DNA from: Cannabis sativa
Taxonomy: Eukaryota; Streptophyta; Magnoliopsida; Rosales; Cannabaceae
DNA length: 64,000 bases
Reading direction: 5' to 3'
NCBI RefSeq assembly: GCF_029168945.1
Contig: NC_083603.1
Span: 15,066,001 to 15,130,000 of the forward strand
A program made the translations under genes and the position numbers. Positions 32,582-44,626 of the stretch are shown one piece after another; the first letter of the stretch is position 1; every line of letters begins with the position of its first letter. The notes below the pieces were generated by a model. That model made no database searches and was not told the DNA's origin. It saw only the letters and a list, made by a program, of their open reading frames with translations.

Positions 32582-34740
32582 TTTAACGCCCCGATATTTT
32601 GCCTTATTTTACAAAAATACTATTTTCATGCATAATTTGAAAAGATAAAAAAATAATAATAATTTAAATACAACAGTGGATTTAAAAAAAAAATCAAAAT
32701 GCAACAGAGAAGGATCCTTCATTCTTAAAACAAGATACAGTAAGTAAATAATTTTAAATAATGCATTTCCACTGTGTTAGATTTATCAACTGCTTAAAAT
32801 AAAACTAAGGCACCACCGGCGTTCTAGATCGTTTGTCCGCCCGTAGCCGCTCACAGTATACGTACCAGAACTGACCCTGCTCACTATACATACTTCCCTG
32901 TCTAATACCTGTAGGGGGAAAGTAAGGGGGGTGAGCTAAAAGCTCAGTAAGGAAATGCTTATCAAACAATACCATATAATATCACACATACCATTAATGT
33001 ATTTATTAAGTTTTAGCAATATCATACATGCTCTTTTATAACTATAACCAAATAACTGTACATATGGAAACCTTTATCATACAAGTCTATACTATTTGTT
33101 CACACCGTACACATATACAGAGATCATAACTCAAATATCATACTCATAACATAATCATATCAATACTATAAATAATAATAACATTATCACAACATTGGCA
33201 TATCATAGCCATTACTTACATAACCCGGGCCTAGCCTGACCCTACAATATCATGCGCCTAATCTGCCCATATAATAACATGGGCCTATGCAGCCCTACCA
33301 TTGTTATAGGATAGGGTATCTCTATATTCAACAGTAACATCACTGTATCATACCCACCATAACAATCTCATACACGACTCAGTAAAATGTAGGGTAGGGT
33401 ATCTCTACATTCAACGGCCTTATCCCGTATCATACCCCACCATGGTCCCTCACTTTACCTGAGACGTTAGCATACAACATATAACATACAACATAAACCA
33501 TACACCATACAACATACAATACACAACATACAACATACAACATATACAAGTCATAACAACCATAATTTATATATCAATTTACGAATATTGTGTCCATACC
33601 ACACATTCTCAGTACCATATACATATTCATAATAACAAGTCATAAATCATATTTCAATACATAAAGAATTTAAATTTATGCATATAAACACATACAAAAC
33701 TATCTAATTTCCTTACCTCAAATCCCGCTGCTTAAGAGTTGTTATCTCGTCACTACTACCTCTTGATGACTCTTCTTAATCAGTGCTAGATCTTGAAATC
33801 TCAAATTATTAGAATGGTGATGATGATCTCAATGTTATGTTGATGAAAATCATGAGTGTTGTTTGGCGAAGAGAATGAAACAAGAAGGAAAATTATAAAT
33901 CTTTGATAGGTAGCGAGATGGATAACTTGTAGGGTATAGGATTTTATGAGTGTCTTCTCTAAGAATTGTATTCAGGCTAAAAGAAAGAGATTGAGATTGA
34001 GTTTTATTTTTCTCAGGGTTAGATGCTCTGCAATATTACGTATCAAGAATGTGATAGATTTAGGTTTTATAATCTAATTAAACCCATAAAAGAAAATAAT
34101 AAAATAACTCCTGTAATCTGATACTAATTTAACTCTAAAAAGATAGAATAATTAAATAAAAATCTTATTTGTTAGATATAAGTTTTAAATTTGAATTTTA
34201 AAACTTAGGGTTTCTATACTAAACTTAACAGGTCGTCACTTTGTACCTTAATTTTGACCCCAATAAAGTTAAAATTACGATAAATCTATTTCTACATAAT
34301 TGATAGATCTTTGAATTATCTTTCCAACGCCACTAAAATCACCTCAATCCGAGTTCTAGAACTCCAGATATGATCGTTTTAGTAAAACAGTTTTTAATCC
34401 TACGAATTTATCCAAACCTACGAATTTTTAACATTAATTCTATAATAATGTTATTTAATATCACTTATACCATTAATTAAAATCCACTAAATAATTTATA
34501 AAACCCTAATAAACTTTCATATTGGGCTTTAATTAAATGATTACCTACCTTGTAAAAATATCATAATATTTTACTTTCGTAATTAATATAACTTTAACTC
34601 TCTCTAGAAAATTGGTACAATAATCTAAGCAACAATCTCAACTCACTAACAACACAAATATATAAGATAATTATCCTCACACAATTAATATCCCAAGGAG
34701 AGAAAAAAAAATTAAATACTATTTTAATCTGGATATTACA
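32582..34740 (-). repeat. Gypsy-3 left (3') LTR
   Basis: Nearly identical to the right LTR. Its outer end reads TTTAACGCCC where the right LTR has TGTAATGCCC, so the terminal TG has changed to TT here. It contains a run of ACATACAACAT-like short repeats (33478-33545). Confidence 0.85.
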
Positions 34741-37700
34741 TTCTACCCTTCTTAAAAAATTTTGTCCTCGAAATTTAACTTACCAACACTCGGGGTGTTG
34801 AGTCTTCATGTCTTTCACCACTTACTGCACTACCTCATTATCTACCATATATATGGACCCAATAAACATGCATTTAACCTATGTCTTATCGGTCAATCCA
34901 TAACACATAAAATATACACAACTTAATTAAGTATTATTATTTCTCTATACATTACTTAAATACCAAAATATACTCCATTACAATAACGTACATATACATG
35001 CTTTAAAAACATAAGTTTTGCAATAACATGCTCGTAATTTTATAAAAATTTCTTCTCTTATGAACATCCTTACATGTCATTAAGAGTTAAACTATTTATT
35101 CTCTAATGAACATCCTTACATGCCATCAAGAGTAAAACTATTCATTCTCTCATGAACATCCTTACATGTCACTTGAGAACACATTATATAATACAAAAAT
35201 AACAAACACAAAGAGTAGGGTAAAAGATCTTATGCAAACTTCTCTTTAATTATTCCCATTCTCTCATTGAATGCTATTACAGACTAAAATCTTACTCTCT
35301 CTCTCTCTCTCTCTTTTTTATTCCACTGTAAAGCTACGGTGTCATTCTTACAGTTTCATAGTTGTTACTCAACGATAGATACTTTTTCCATGGCACTTGG
35401 AAATAAACATGGAATCTCTTTAAAAGGTCTTCTATGTATAAATATTTAACTATCTATCCGACTATCTTTTTTGTCTAACGTTCACTTCTTAATTTCCTTT
35501 ATCCATGCATTCGTTGCACTTGTCATGACTTCCCATTTTCCAAGATAATAGTCTTTGGTTCCTTTTGTTGTCTGATTTTTGTATCACTCTATTGTATTTT
35601 CTTTGCTAATCTCTCTTATGGTGCTTGGTCCTCCATTACCCCCTTCAATCAAGTTGACTTGATTATGAGATTAGCTAGTTTTCTATACTAACTTTTATCT
35701 ACTTTGGTATTATCTTGCTATAGTGGTGAAGTTTGAATCTGTAATGCCGATAGATTCTGATAGTTATGTTTAATGATTGCTTCTTCTAATATACTAGCCA
35801 TCTGAGGTATCACATAACTTCATACTTATCATAGCATTGATTATTCCAGCCATATTCATGCCCTCAATATTGTAGCCGTCTTTAATTCACCAAAAAATAT
35901 CTCAACTTCTTAATTGTACTTCTAAAACTTTTAAATCTCTTAAACATACATTCCAATACTAATTATTTACTTAAGACTATACCATATATGTATTAAAACA
36001 TAGAAAGCACACTAATAACCCCTTTAAAATAAGTTCAACCCTACCATGGCTTATCGTAGCCTAATTATTTATTATCTGTTGACTATTAATAATAAGTCAA
36101 CCATACCAATCTCCTAATGTATTGATCATCCAAGTTATCAGGGTAAGGATACTATATATATAATTTGCAAACTATGCCGAACAGACCTTACTCTGTCCAT
36201 CACTATTATACCTCCTATACCCCTACTTGTATTTCATTTATTACTGGAGACTCACTATTTATAATTCCTTAGTCAGGAATTTTTTATTCTTACTTCCCAT
36301 ACTACCTTTAAGCACAAGTCAATAATTCGTTCAAGCGTCTCATTTTACATCCAAACGCCACCAAATTATCAATACCTATCTTGTTTTTTTCTTCTTCTAA
36401 CTTTTGCACTTTCAATTGGACAAGACTTAGTAGTGTGCAATAAGTTAGTTATTGTCAGCTTGAGAGAGTCCTTCCAAAGATCTCTATTACTGGCTTTTTA
36501 GATTGAGAAAAATATCTAATATTTTTCCTTTTTTTTTTTTGCTCTTAATAATTTTAGCTTTTGACAAATCCATAGTCATTTTCTTCTCGGGCACTATAGG
36601 GCCTAGAAACACCATCTCTTTTCAGCAGGGCTGGACTTTGTGAGTTTTCCTCTTAGTTTCTCATTAGATGACACTCCAACATACTTATACTATTGCCCAT
36701 AATATAAGTCGTAATTGGATTGTAGTATCCTTTGCTTACGTTGTGCCTTGAATTCCTTTATGTTGCATGAGTGTATTTTCTAATCCCAACAATTATCAAA
36801 AACTTGTATAGTCCTTGATATGCCATGACATTCTTCAATATATGTTACTTTGGTCCTAATTGTGTCTCACTTTTCTCCTGTCTCTAAGTGAGGCTTTCCT
36901 AATATTTTCTCATTGAGCTATACTCCACACCATTGTTGTTGTATCAGTGAGTATTTGGAATCTAGGGATGTCACCCTTGAATGCTAATTCCTCCTCTTTC
37001 TCAAGTTTTGAATTTGCGATCTACTCTCTATAGTTGTTTGTTGTACACCCGCCACAAAGCTGCATCCACAATCTCTTAGTTGTGTAATTGTGATCAATTC
37101 CGAGTAGTCACCCTCTTAGTTGTCTCTCATTCATGTTGTACCCAAATTGTTAGTCGTGCCTGGACTTTTTTTTGTCTTTCTCCTTTGAAAATGTCTTTGT
37201 CGAAACCATACACATTTTTCTCTATTATCTCCTCCACCAAGTAGATGACCTTGAGTTTAAAGTTTACAACTTTCCTTCGGTAATCTAATATTTGTTGATG
37301 CTCTGCTTATCTCTTAGTGTTTAAGATACCTTCATAAGTTATTACCTCTAGTAATTTTATCATGTCTCTTTCTAACTTCTCATTTTGGATTCTATTCAGC
37401 ACACTACACTCCTTTCTATATGATGGCATCGTCCTCTCCTGACTCATTTCTATAACATACTTATCTCCAATGTCTTTGCATACAGTACTCATACTTCTTA
37501 CCATCTAACTTAGGAGTGTGTAACTTATAGAATATCCAACAACATAGTACCTTCTCCTTAAAGATCTATTATTTCATCCTTCTTAATAAGTAGGTTTCGT
37601 AAATTATACTGTCCTTACCAGTATAACGTCTACTATTCTAAGTCATCCCTACTTCCTATATGTTGGGCTTCCATTCATGGCTAGGTGTAGAGACCGCTTC

Positions 37701-38473
37701 TTCAACCATTCATAGATAGGTGAAAATATATGCGTCGGTACTTAGTTGGCTATTGGTACATTTCATTATGTGCTTCAAGTTCCACTACTAGTGTTGGTGA
37801 TATTTTGCTGAGCCTGTGAAAACTCTTCAACAAATTGTCTTAGTCATGCTCGTAGTCCTTCCAATACCTCTATTAGATCGTTAGCCTTAACTATTATTGG
37901 GTTCTCTGGAACATCAACCATCTGTGGGTCAGCGGAACACACATCCTTAGCCCCCACCTCTATTGGTCGTTCCTTTCACATTGATTCTAACTGATCTTCT
38001 AGTTTCATGTGTGAGCTCTTACAAGAAAGGTTGATTTAAAAGAAACAAAAGAGTTCAATTATTGGAAGAGAAGATTCTATGTACATATCTAAACTTAATA
38101 CTGTCAAGCTTAACTAGTAATATTCTATTTATCAAATAAAGTCTTATGAACTCCTAATATAATTTATTCTAAATTTTCAAGAAAGGAACACAGTCCTTCC
38201 TAGTTCAATTCAAGACAATAAAGAAATATAAACCTATACATCTTCTTCCTAAAAAGTGTAATCAATCATAAGAGATAGAGGGTACTATTGATGTCTCTAA
38301 GCACCACCTAAGATGAGGCTCTAATTATATGTATCACATATAAGACTATTAATGGCAATACCAAGAAAATTAAAACTAACACTTACATAATAGGGAGAGT
38401 GATCTTTTTCAGTCTTCTGTATGTATACCGTGAGTATCCTTCGGGCTAACGGACGATCGGCTCTGATACCAAC
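34741..38473 (-). other. Gypsy-3 interior, no intact coding sequence
   Basis: Next to the left LTR, the complement of 34741-34785 reads like the end of a gypsy pol (TTTCGAGGACAAAATTTTT ... AAGAAGGGTAGAA), matching the equivalent position in gypsy-1 and gypsy-2. Around 37800-37950 the minus strand has a short Gln/Glu-rich frame (LRQFVEEFSQAQ) that could be a gag N-terminus relic. The only other open frame is 37307-37504, 65 codons, unrecognised. A CT microsatellite lies at 35298-35322. The interior is shorter than the roughly 5 kb of gypsy-2. Confidence 0.5.
38459..38471 (-). other. Primer binding site of gypsy-3 (tRNA-iMet)
   Basis: The complement reads TGGTATCAGAGCC, the same initiator tRNA-Met type site as gypsy-1 and gypsy-2, two bases inside the right LTR. 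This sets orientation as minus. Confidence 0.85.
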
Positions 38474-40634
38474 TGTAATGCCCCGATATTTTGCCTTATT
38501 TTACAAAAATACTATTTTCATGCATAATTTGAAAAGATAAAAAAAAAATAATAATAATTTAAATACAACAGTGGATTTTAAAAAAAAATCAAAATGCAAC
38601 AGAGAAAGATCCTTCATTCGTAAAACAAGATACAGTAAGTAAATAATTTTAAATAATGCATTTCCACTGTGTTAGATTTATCAACTGCTTAAAATAAAAC
38701 TAAGGCACCACCGGCGTTCTAGATCGTTTGTCCGCCCGTAGCCGCTCACAGTATACGTACCAGAAATGACCCTGCTCACTATACATACTTCCCTGTCTAA
38801 TACCTGTAGGGGAAAGTAAGGGGGGTGAGCTAAAAGCTCAGTAAGGAAATGCTTATCAAACAATACCATATAATATCACACATACCATTAATGTATTTAT
38901 TAAGTTTTAGCAATATCATACATGCTCTTTTATAACTATAACCAAATAACTGTACATATGGAAACCTTTATCATACAAGTCTATACTATTTGTTCACACC
39001 GTACACATATACAGAGATCATAACTCCAATATCATACTCATAACATAATCATATCAATACTATAAATAATAATAACATTATCACAACATTGGCATATCAT
39101 AGCCATTACTTACATAACCCGGGCCTAGCCTGACCCTACAATATCATGCGCCTAATCTGCCCATATAATAACATGGGCCTATGCAGCCCTACCATTGTTA
39201 TAGGATAGGGTATCTCTATATTCAACAGTAACATCACTGTATCATACCCACCATAACAATCTCATACACGACTCAGTAAAATGTAGGGTAGGGTATCTCT
39301 ACATTCAACGGCCTTATCCCGTATCATACCCCACCATGGTCCCTCACTTTACCTGAGACGTTAGCATACAACATATAACATACAACATAAACCATACACC
39401 ATACAACATACAATACACAACATACAACATACAACATATACAAGTCATAACAACCATAATTTATATATCAATTTACGAATATTGTGTCCATACCACACAT
39501 TCTCAGTACCATATACATATTCATAATAACAAGTCATAAATCATATTTCAATACATAAAGAATTTAAATTTATGCATATAAACACATACAAAACTATCTA
39601 ATTTCCTTACCTCAAATCCCGCTGCTTAAGAGTTGTTATCTCGTCACTACTACCTCTTGATGACTCTTCTTAATCAGTGCTAGATCTTGAAATCTCAAAT
39701 TATTAGAATGGTGATGATGATCTCAATGTTATGTTGATGAAAATCATGAGTGTTGTTTGGCGAAGAGAATGAAACAAGAAGGAAAATTATAAATCTTTGA
39801 TAGGTAGCGAGATGGATAACTTGTAGGGTATAGGATTTTATGAGTGTCTTCTCTAAGAATTGTATTCAGGCTAAAAGAAAGAGATTGAGATTGAGTTTTA
39901 TTTTTCTCAGGGTTAGAGGCTCTGCAATATTACGTATCAAGAATGTGATAGATTTAGGTTTTATAATCTAATTAAACCCATAAAAGAAAATAATAAAATA
40001 ACTCCTGTAATCTGATACTAATTTAACTCTAAAAAGATAGAATAATTAAATAAAAATCTTATTTGTTAGATATAAGTTTTAAATTTGAATTTTAAAACTT
40101 AGGGTTTCTATACTAAACTTAACAGGTCGTCATTTTGTACCTTAATTTTGACCCCAATAAAGTTAAATTACGATAAATCTATTTCTACATAATTGATAGA
40201 TCTTTGAATTATCTTTCCAACGCCACTGAAATCACCTCAATCCGAGTTCTAGAACTCCAGATATGATCGTTTTAGTAAAACAGTTTTTAATCCTACGAAT
40301 TTATCCAAACCTACGAATTTTTAACATTAATTCTATAATAATGTTATTTAATATCACTTATACCATTAATTAAAATCCACTAAATAATTTATAAAACCCT
40401 AATAAACTTTCATATTGGGCTTTAATTAAATGATTACCTACCTTGTAAAAATATCATAATATTTTACTTTCGTAATTAATATAACTTTAACTCTCTCTAG
40501 AAAATTGGTACAATAATCTAAGCAACAATCTCAACTCACTAACAACACAAATATATAAGATAATTATCCTCACACAATTAATATCCCAAGGAGAGAAAAA
40601 AAAAATTAAATACTATTTTAATCTGGATATTACA
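38474..40634 (-). repeat. Gypsy-3 right (5') LTR
   Basis: Starts TGTAATGCCC and ends GGATATTACA, followed by the TTATC duplicate. Examples of differences from the left LTR: CAGAAATGACC for CAGAACTGACC, GTTAGAGGCTC for GTTAGATGCTC, CACTGAAATC for CACTAAAATC. Confidence 0.88.
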
Positions 40635-40639
40635 TTATC

Positions 40640-41314
40640 CGTCACAGGCTCCGTTGGATTTGGAGCAAAGGTTTGCAATAATGGAAGCTGTGATTCAACG
40701 ACATGAAGAAGAGATTCAGAGGTTAAAACAACAAAGGTCTTCTGTAGTATCTTTACCACATATGCCAATCATTTTTTATTCGATATTATCAGCGAAGCCT
40801 GGAATGGCTGGTAATCAAGTGGAACCATTGCATGGAAAGATTTGGATCCATGAACCTTCAGACTTTCAGGGAGGTTCAAATATGAAGAATGCTTCTTGGG
40901 CTGAAAGCCCTGAGGAAATTACTATAAGATCTCAGGAGATTATGGTAGAAGGTCAGAATATTACCTGCCTGAATCCAAATTATGGTGGAAGTGGTAGGAG
41001 CTCCATGATTGAGCGGAAGAGGAAACCTACGTCATCAGTGGTGGGTTTAAGACAGAACAAGCGGTTCCGGAGGTTTCAAGGCAAAGGAGGACGCCAGGGT
41101 TATTCTTACCCTGAGTGCCCACGTTGCATGAAACATCATCTCGGAGAATGCAACCGAAAAGTATGTTTTCAATGTGGCAAGGTTGGGCATTTTAAGAAAG
41201 ATTTCCCACAGGTGGAGAAAGAAGAACAAGAGCAGGAAGCGATATTTGTTCCTACCCCGGTGTATGCTAATGCTCAAGCTGATGATGCAGCAAGCCCTTC
41301 TGTAGTGGCAGGTT
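40640..41314 (+). pseudogene. Gypsy-1 gag, C-terminal part with capsid deletion
   Basis: Continues gag after gypsy-3. The helical segment LEQRFAIMEAVIQRHEEEIQRL corresponds to the gypsy-2 segment LRFAEMQARIEEQDLEIRRL. Almost the whole capsid domain is then missing: only about 100 unrelated-looking residues separate it from YPECPRCMKHHLGEC and the knuckle CFQCGKVGHFKKDF. The last knuckle cysteine is Phe, so the CCHC zinc site is incomplete. The frame ends at a TAG (41314-41316) where gypsy-2 reads through into protease. Confidence 0.7.
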
Positions 41315-41322
41315 AGCTCCCT

Positions 41323-41644
41323 GTAAACGACTTCTTTTATATCGTGTTGTTTGATTCGGGAGTTGCACGCTCATATGTAGCTACAAGAATAATTCATTTT
41401 TGGGTAGGCCTTGGGATATTTTAGAAAAAGGGAGTTGGGTGCTAACCTTATAAAATTGGAATTAACTAAGTTTGATATTATACTGGGAATGGATTTTCGG
41501 TCCAAGTATTCGGCCAATATAGATTGTAAGCGGAAAATGGTGACTTTCCAACCAAAAGGTGAAGATCCGTTTATTTATGTGGGATCAGTTCAGGGGTCTC
41601 GGATCCCGGTTATTTCTGTATTAAGGGCTAGAGATTTACTATGA
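41323..41644 (+). pseudogene. Gypsy-1 protease, frame-broken
   Basis: The active-site segment LFDSGVARSYVA (about 41348-41383) has the standard D-S-G motif, unlike gypsy-2. A frame break near 41400 separates it from the C-terminal half [20 protein letters not shown] (41411-41644), and about 40 residues of the flap region present in gypsy-2 are missing. A TGA follows at 41642. Confidence 0.72.
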
Positions 41645-41668
41645 AGTGGCTGTGTAAGATTTCTAGTA

Positions 41669-42303
41669 GTGGTAATTGACTCCAGTAGACCTGAAACATT
41701 TGGGCCTGAGGTAGTCAGGGTGGTGAAAGATTTTCTCGACGTGTTTCCCGAGGAGTTACCGGGATTGCCGCCACAGCGAGAGATTGATTTTGTAATTGAT
41801 CTGGCACCTGGAGTCGAACCTGTTTCTAAAGCTCTATATAGGATGGCTCCAGTAGAACTCAAGGAGCTTAAGTTACAACTTCAGGGGATGCTTGACATTG
41901 GGTTTATCCGACCCAGTGTATCGCCTGTGGAGCTCCGGTTCTCTTTGTGAAAAAGAAAGATGGTTTCCTCAGGATGTATATTGATTATCGAGAACTAAAC
42001 AAGCTGACGGTTAAGGACAAGTACCCGTTGCCCAGAATCGACGATCTGTTTGATCAGCTTCAGGGAAAGACAGTGTTTTTGAAGATTGATCTACGATATG
42101 GTTATCATCAACTGAGAATTCGAGAGGAAGACATACCGAAGACTGCTTTTAGAACCAGATATGGGCACTATGAGTTTCTGGTAATGTCATTCGGATTGAC
42201 TAATGCTCCTGCTGCCTTTATGGATTTCATGAATAGAGTATTCAAGGATTTCCTCGATAACTGCGTTATAGTGTTTATCGATGACATTCTTGTATACTCT
42301 TAG
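41669..42303 (+). pseudogene. Gypsy-1 reverse transcriptase, fingers and palm
   Basis: Two frames. 41669-41950 has [20 protein letters not shown] and the start of the fingers. A lost base near 41925, in the SVSPWGAPV region, shifts to 41947-42303, with [46 protein letters not shown] and catalytic [14 protein letters not shown] at 42301-42303 replaces the Gln after YS of gypsy-2. Confidence 0.8.
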
Positions 42304-43263
42304 TCAGAAGAGGAGCACGAGCATCATCTTCGAATGGTATTGCAGCGACTTAGGGATCACAAGTTGTATGCAAAGTTCAAAAAGTGTGAATTCTGGTTGT
42401 CTGAGGTGTCTTTTCTGGGTCATATTGTTGGGAAGAATGGAATTATGGTTGATCCAAACAAGGTGGAGTCCGTGAAGAATTGGTCGAGGCCAAAGTCTGT
42501 GACGGAAGTTCGAAGTTTTCTCAGTTTAGCAGGGTATTATCGACGTTTTGTGAAAGGATTTTCTAAAATTTCTATGCCCCTAACCGAATTGACCAAGAAA
42601 AATCAGAAATTTATGTGGTCAGATAAGTGTGAAACAAGTTTTCAAGAGTTGAAGCAACGTTTGATAACAGCTCCGGTGTTAGCTTTGCCATCAGATCAAG
42701 AGAAATTCGTGGTTTACTGTGATGCATCCAGACAGGGTCTGGGATGTGTTCTGATGCAAGCTGACAGAGTCATAGCCTATGCCTTTCGTCAACTGAAAGA
42801 TTATGAGCAGCGTTATCCAACTCATGATTTAGAGCTCGCTGCTGTGGTTTTTGCTTTAAAGATATGGCGACATTATCTTTACGGTGAGAAGTGCGAGATT
42901 TATACTGATCATAAGAGTCTCAAATACTTTTTCACCCAAAAGGATTTGAATATGAGGCAGAGAAGGTGGTTGGAATTGGTTAAGGACTACGATTGTGAAA
43001 TTCTGTATCACCCCGAGAAAGCCAATGTTGTGGCCGATGCTTTAAGCAGAAAAGGTCCCGGGCAGGTTTGTACTACGGTTATGATAGCCCCTCAACTAGC
43101 CTCTGAAATGGTTAGTGCAGGGATTGAGTTTGTAGTTGGGAAATTGTATAATTTGACACTCCAGTCTGATTTGTTAGAGAGAATCAGAAGGCCACAGTTA
43201 GAAGATCCCAAGCTAGTCAAGGTTCAAGATGAGGTAATGGTTGGTCGGCCTAAAGACTCTTAA
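42304..43263 (+). pseudogene. Gypsy-1 RT thumb/connection and RNase H
   Basis: Open from 42334 to 43263, in frame with the upstream palm apart from the TAG. The thumb ([22 protein letters not shown]), connection ([19 protein letters not shown]) and RNase H with [22 protein letters not shown] and VVADALSR keep all four catalytic acids. It ends at a TAA at 43261 in the spacer before integrase. Confidence 0.82.
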
Positions 43264-43277
43264 ATCTTAAATAATGG

Positions 43278-44577
43278 ATGTTACTATATAAAGCTCGAGT
43301 TTGTGTTCCTAGTGTTGTTGAACTCAAGAAAGAAATCCTCGGTGAAACTCATACCACACCTTATTCATTGCATCCGGGAACCATCAAAATGTATCAGGAC
43401 CGAAAACCCTACTTCTGGTGGTATGGGATAAAAAGAGAGGTGGTGGACTACGTGTCCAAATGCTTAACCTGCCACCAAATCAAGGCTGAACATTAAATGC
43501 CGGCAGAATTATTGCAACCTTTAGCCTTTCCCGAGTCGAAGTGGGAGGACATTGCAAAGGATTTCGTAACTGGTTTTCTTAAAACTATAGGAATGTGTGA
43601 TTCAGTATGGGTCATAGTGGACAGATTCACAAAATCAACTCACTTTCTACCAGTAAAATTTACATATTCAATGGATCAGTACGCTGAACTATATGTAAAA
43701 GAGATAGTTCCTCTTCATGGAGCTTCTAAATTCATTATTTTAGACAAAGATCCAAGGTAAACATCGACATTTTGGGTGAATTTTCAGAAAGCTATTGGTT
43801 CAAAGCTGAAGTTTAGCATAACTTTTCACCCTTAGACAAATGGGCAATTAGAAAGAACAATTCAGCTACTAGAAGATTTACTGCGAGCCTGTGTCATGGA
43901 CTTCAAGGGTTCATGGGTAAGTACTTGCCTCGAGTAGCATTCTCCTTCATCAGTAGCTACCAGAATACAATAGGGATAGCTCACTATGAGATATTGTGTG
44001 GTAGGAAATGTCACTCCCCTATTCATTGGGATGACAGTGGAGAAAGAAAGTACTTAGGTTTGGAATTAGTCAGAGGACCAATAAAACTATAGATAAGATT
44101 AAGGCTCGGATGCTTAAATTCACAGAGTAAGCAGAAAGGTTATGCTAATTTGAAGTGCAGAGATATCACATTTCAGGCAGGGGAAACATATGTTCATTTC
44201 AGGCCGGGTTTCACTTGTAAAGGGTACTAAATGCTTTGGGGAGAAGTAGGTTCATTGGGATATTTCAGATACTCAAGAAGGTCGGATAAGTAGCGTATTA
44301 TCTAATCTTAGTACCAGCGCTATTGGCTGTTCATAATGTATTTCATATTTCAATGTTGAGGAAATATGTTTCGGACCAGACTCATGTCTTGAGTTACGAA
44401 GCCCTTGAACTACAGCAAAACTTATTGTACGAAGAACAATCAGTTGAGATCCTTGTTAGGAAGGAGAAGGTCATTTGGGAAGAAGCCCATTGCTTTGATC
44501 AAAATGCTCTGGAGAACAACAAGGTGGAGGAAGCTACCTGGGAGTTAGGGTCTGATATGAGGACTCAATATCCATAG
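43278..44577 (+). pseudogene. Gypsy-1 integrase and chromodomain-like tail, decayed
   Basis: The H2C2 finger (LHPGTIKMYQD, KCLTCHQIKAEH) is in 43278-43496, ended by a TAA. The first half of the core (AKDFVTG, IVDRFTKSTHFLP, LDKDPR) is in 43497-43760. 43761-44322 is broken by stops and indels but still aligns by eye (ITFHP.TNGQLERTIQ). The tail ([25 protein letters not shown]) is in 44323-44577, ending with a TAG where gypsy-2 has the Glu of PELF. Not functional. Confidence 0.78.
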
Positions 44578-44610
44578 TTATTGAGATTAGATTTCGAGGA
44601 CGAAATCCTT

Positions 44611-44622
44611 TTAACGGGGGGA
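44611..44622 (+). other. Polypurine tract of gypsy-1
   Basis: TTAACGGGGGGATAAT just before the 3' LTR. The region corresponds to the LLRGG-stop of the gypsy-2 pol frame, so the compact arrangement (pol end overlapping PPT) is shared. Confidence 0.6.
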
Positions 44623-44626
44623 TAAT

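Larger units (their letters stand above)
32582..40634 (-). mobile_element. Gypsy-3: non-coding gypsy-type LTR element inserted in gypsy-1 gag
   Basis: LTRs at 32582-34740 (2159 bp) and 38474-40634 (2161 bp), ending GGATATTACA; the target duplication is TTATC on both sides. A PBS complement next to the right LTR and a pol-end-like, purine-rich tract next to the left LTR show minus-strand orientation. The 3.7-kb interior has no recognisable intact gene. By eye the two LTRs differ at only around ten sites, so insertion looks recent although the interior is non-coding. It therefore probably moved with proteins supplied by another element. Confidence 0.85.

Noticed and set aside
37307..37504. 65-codon minus frame in gypsy-3 interior as a real gene
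   Set aside because: No recognisable domain and surrounded by stops. It may be a chance frame in decayed sequence.
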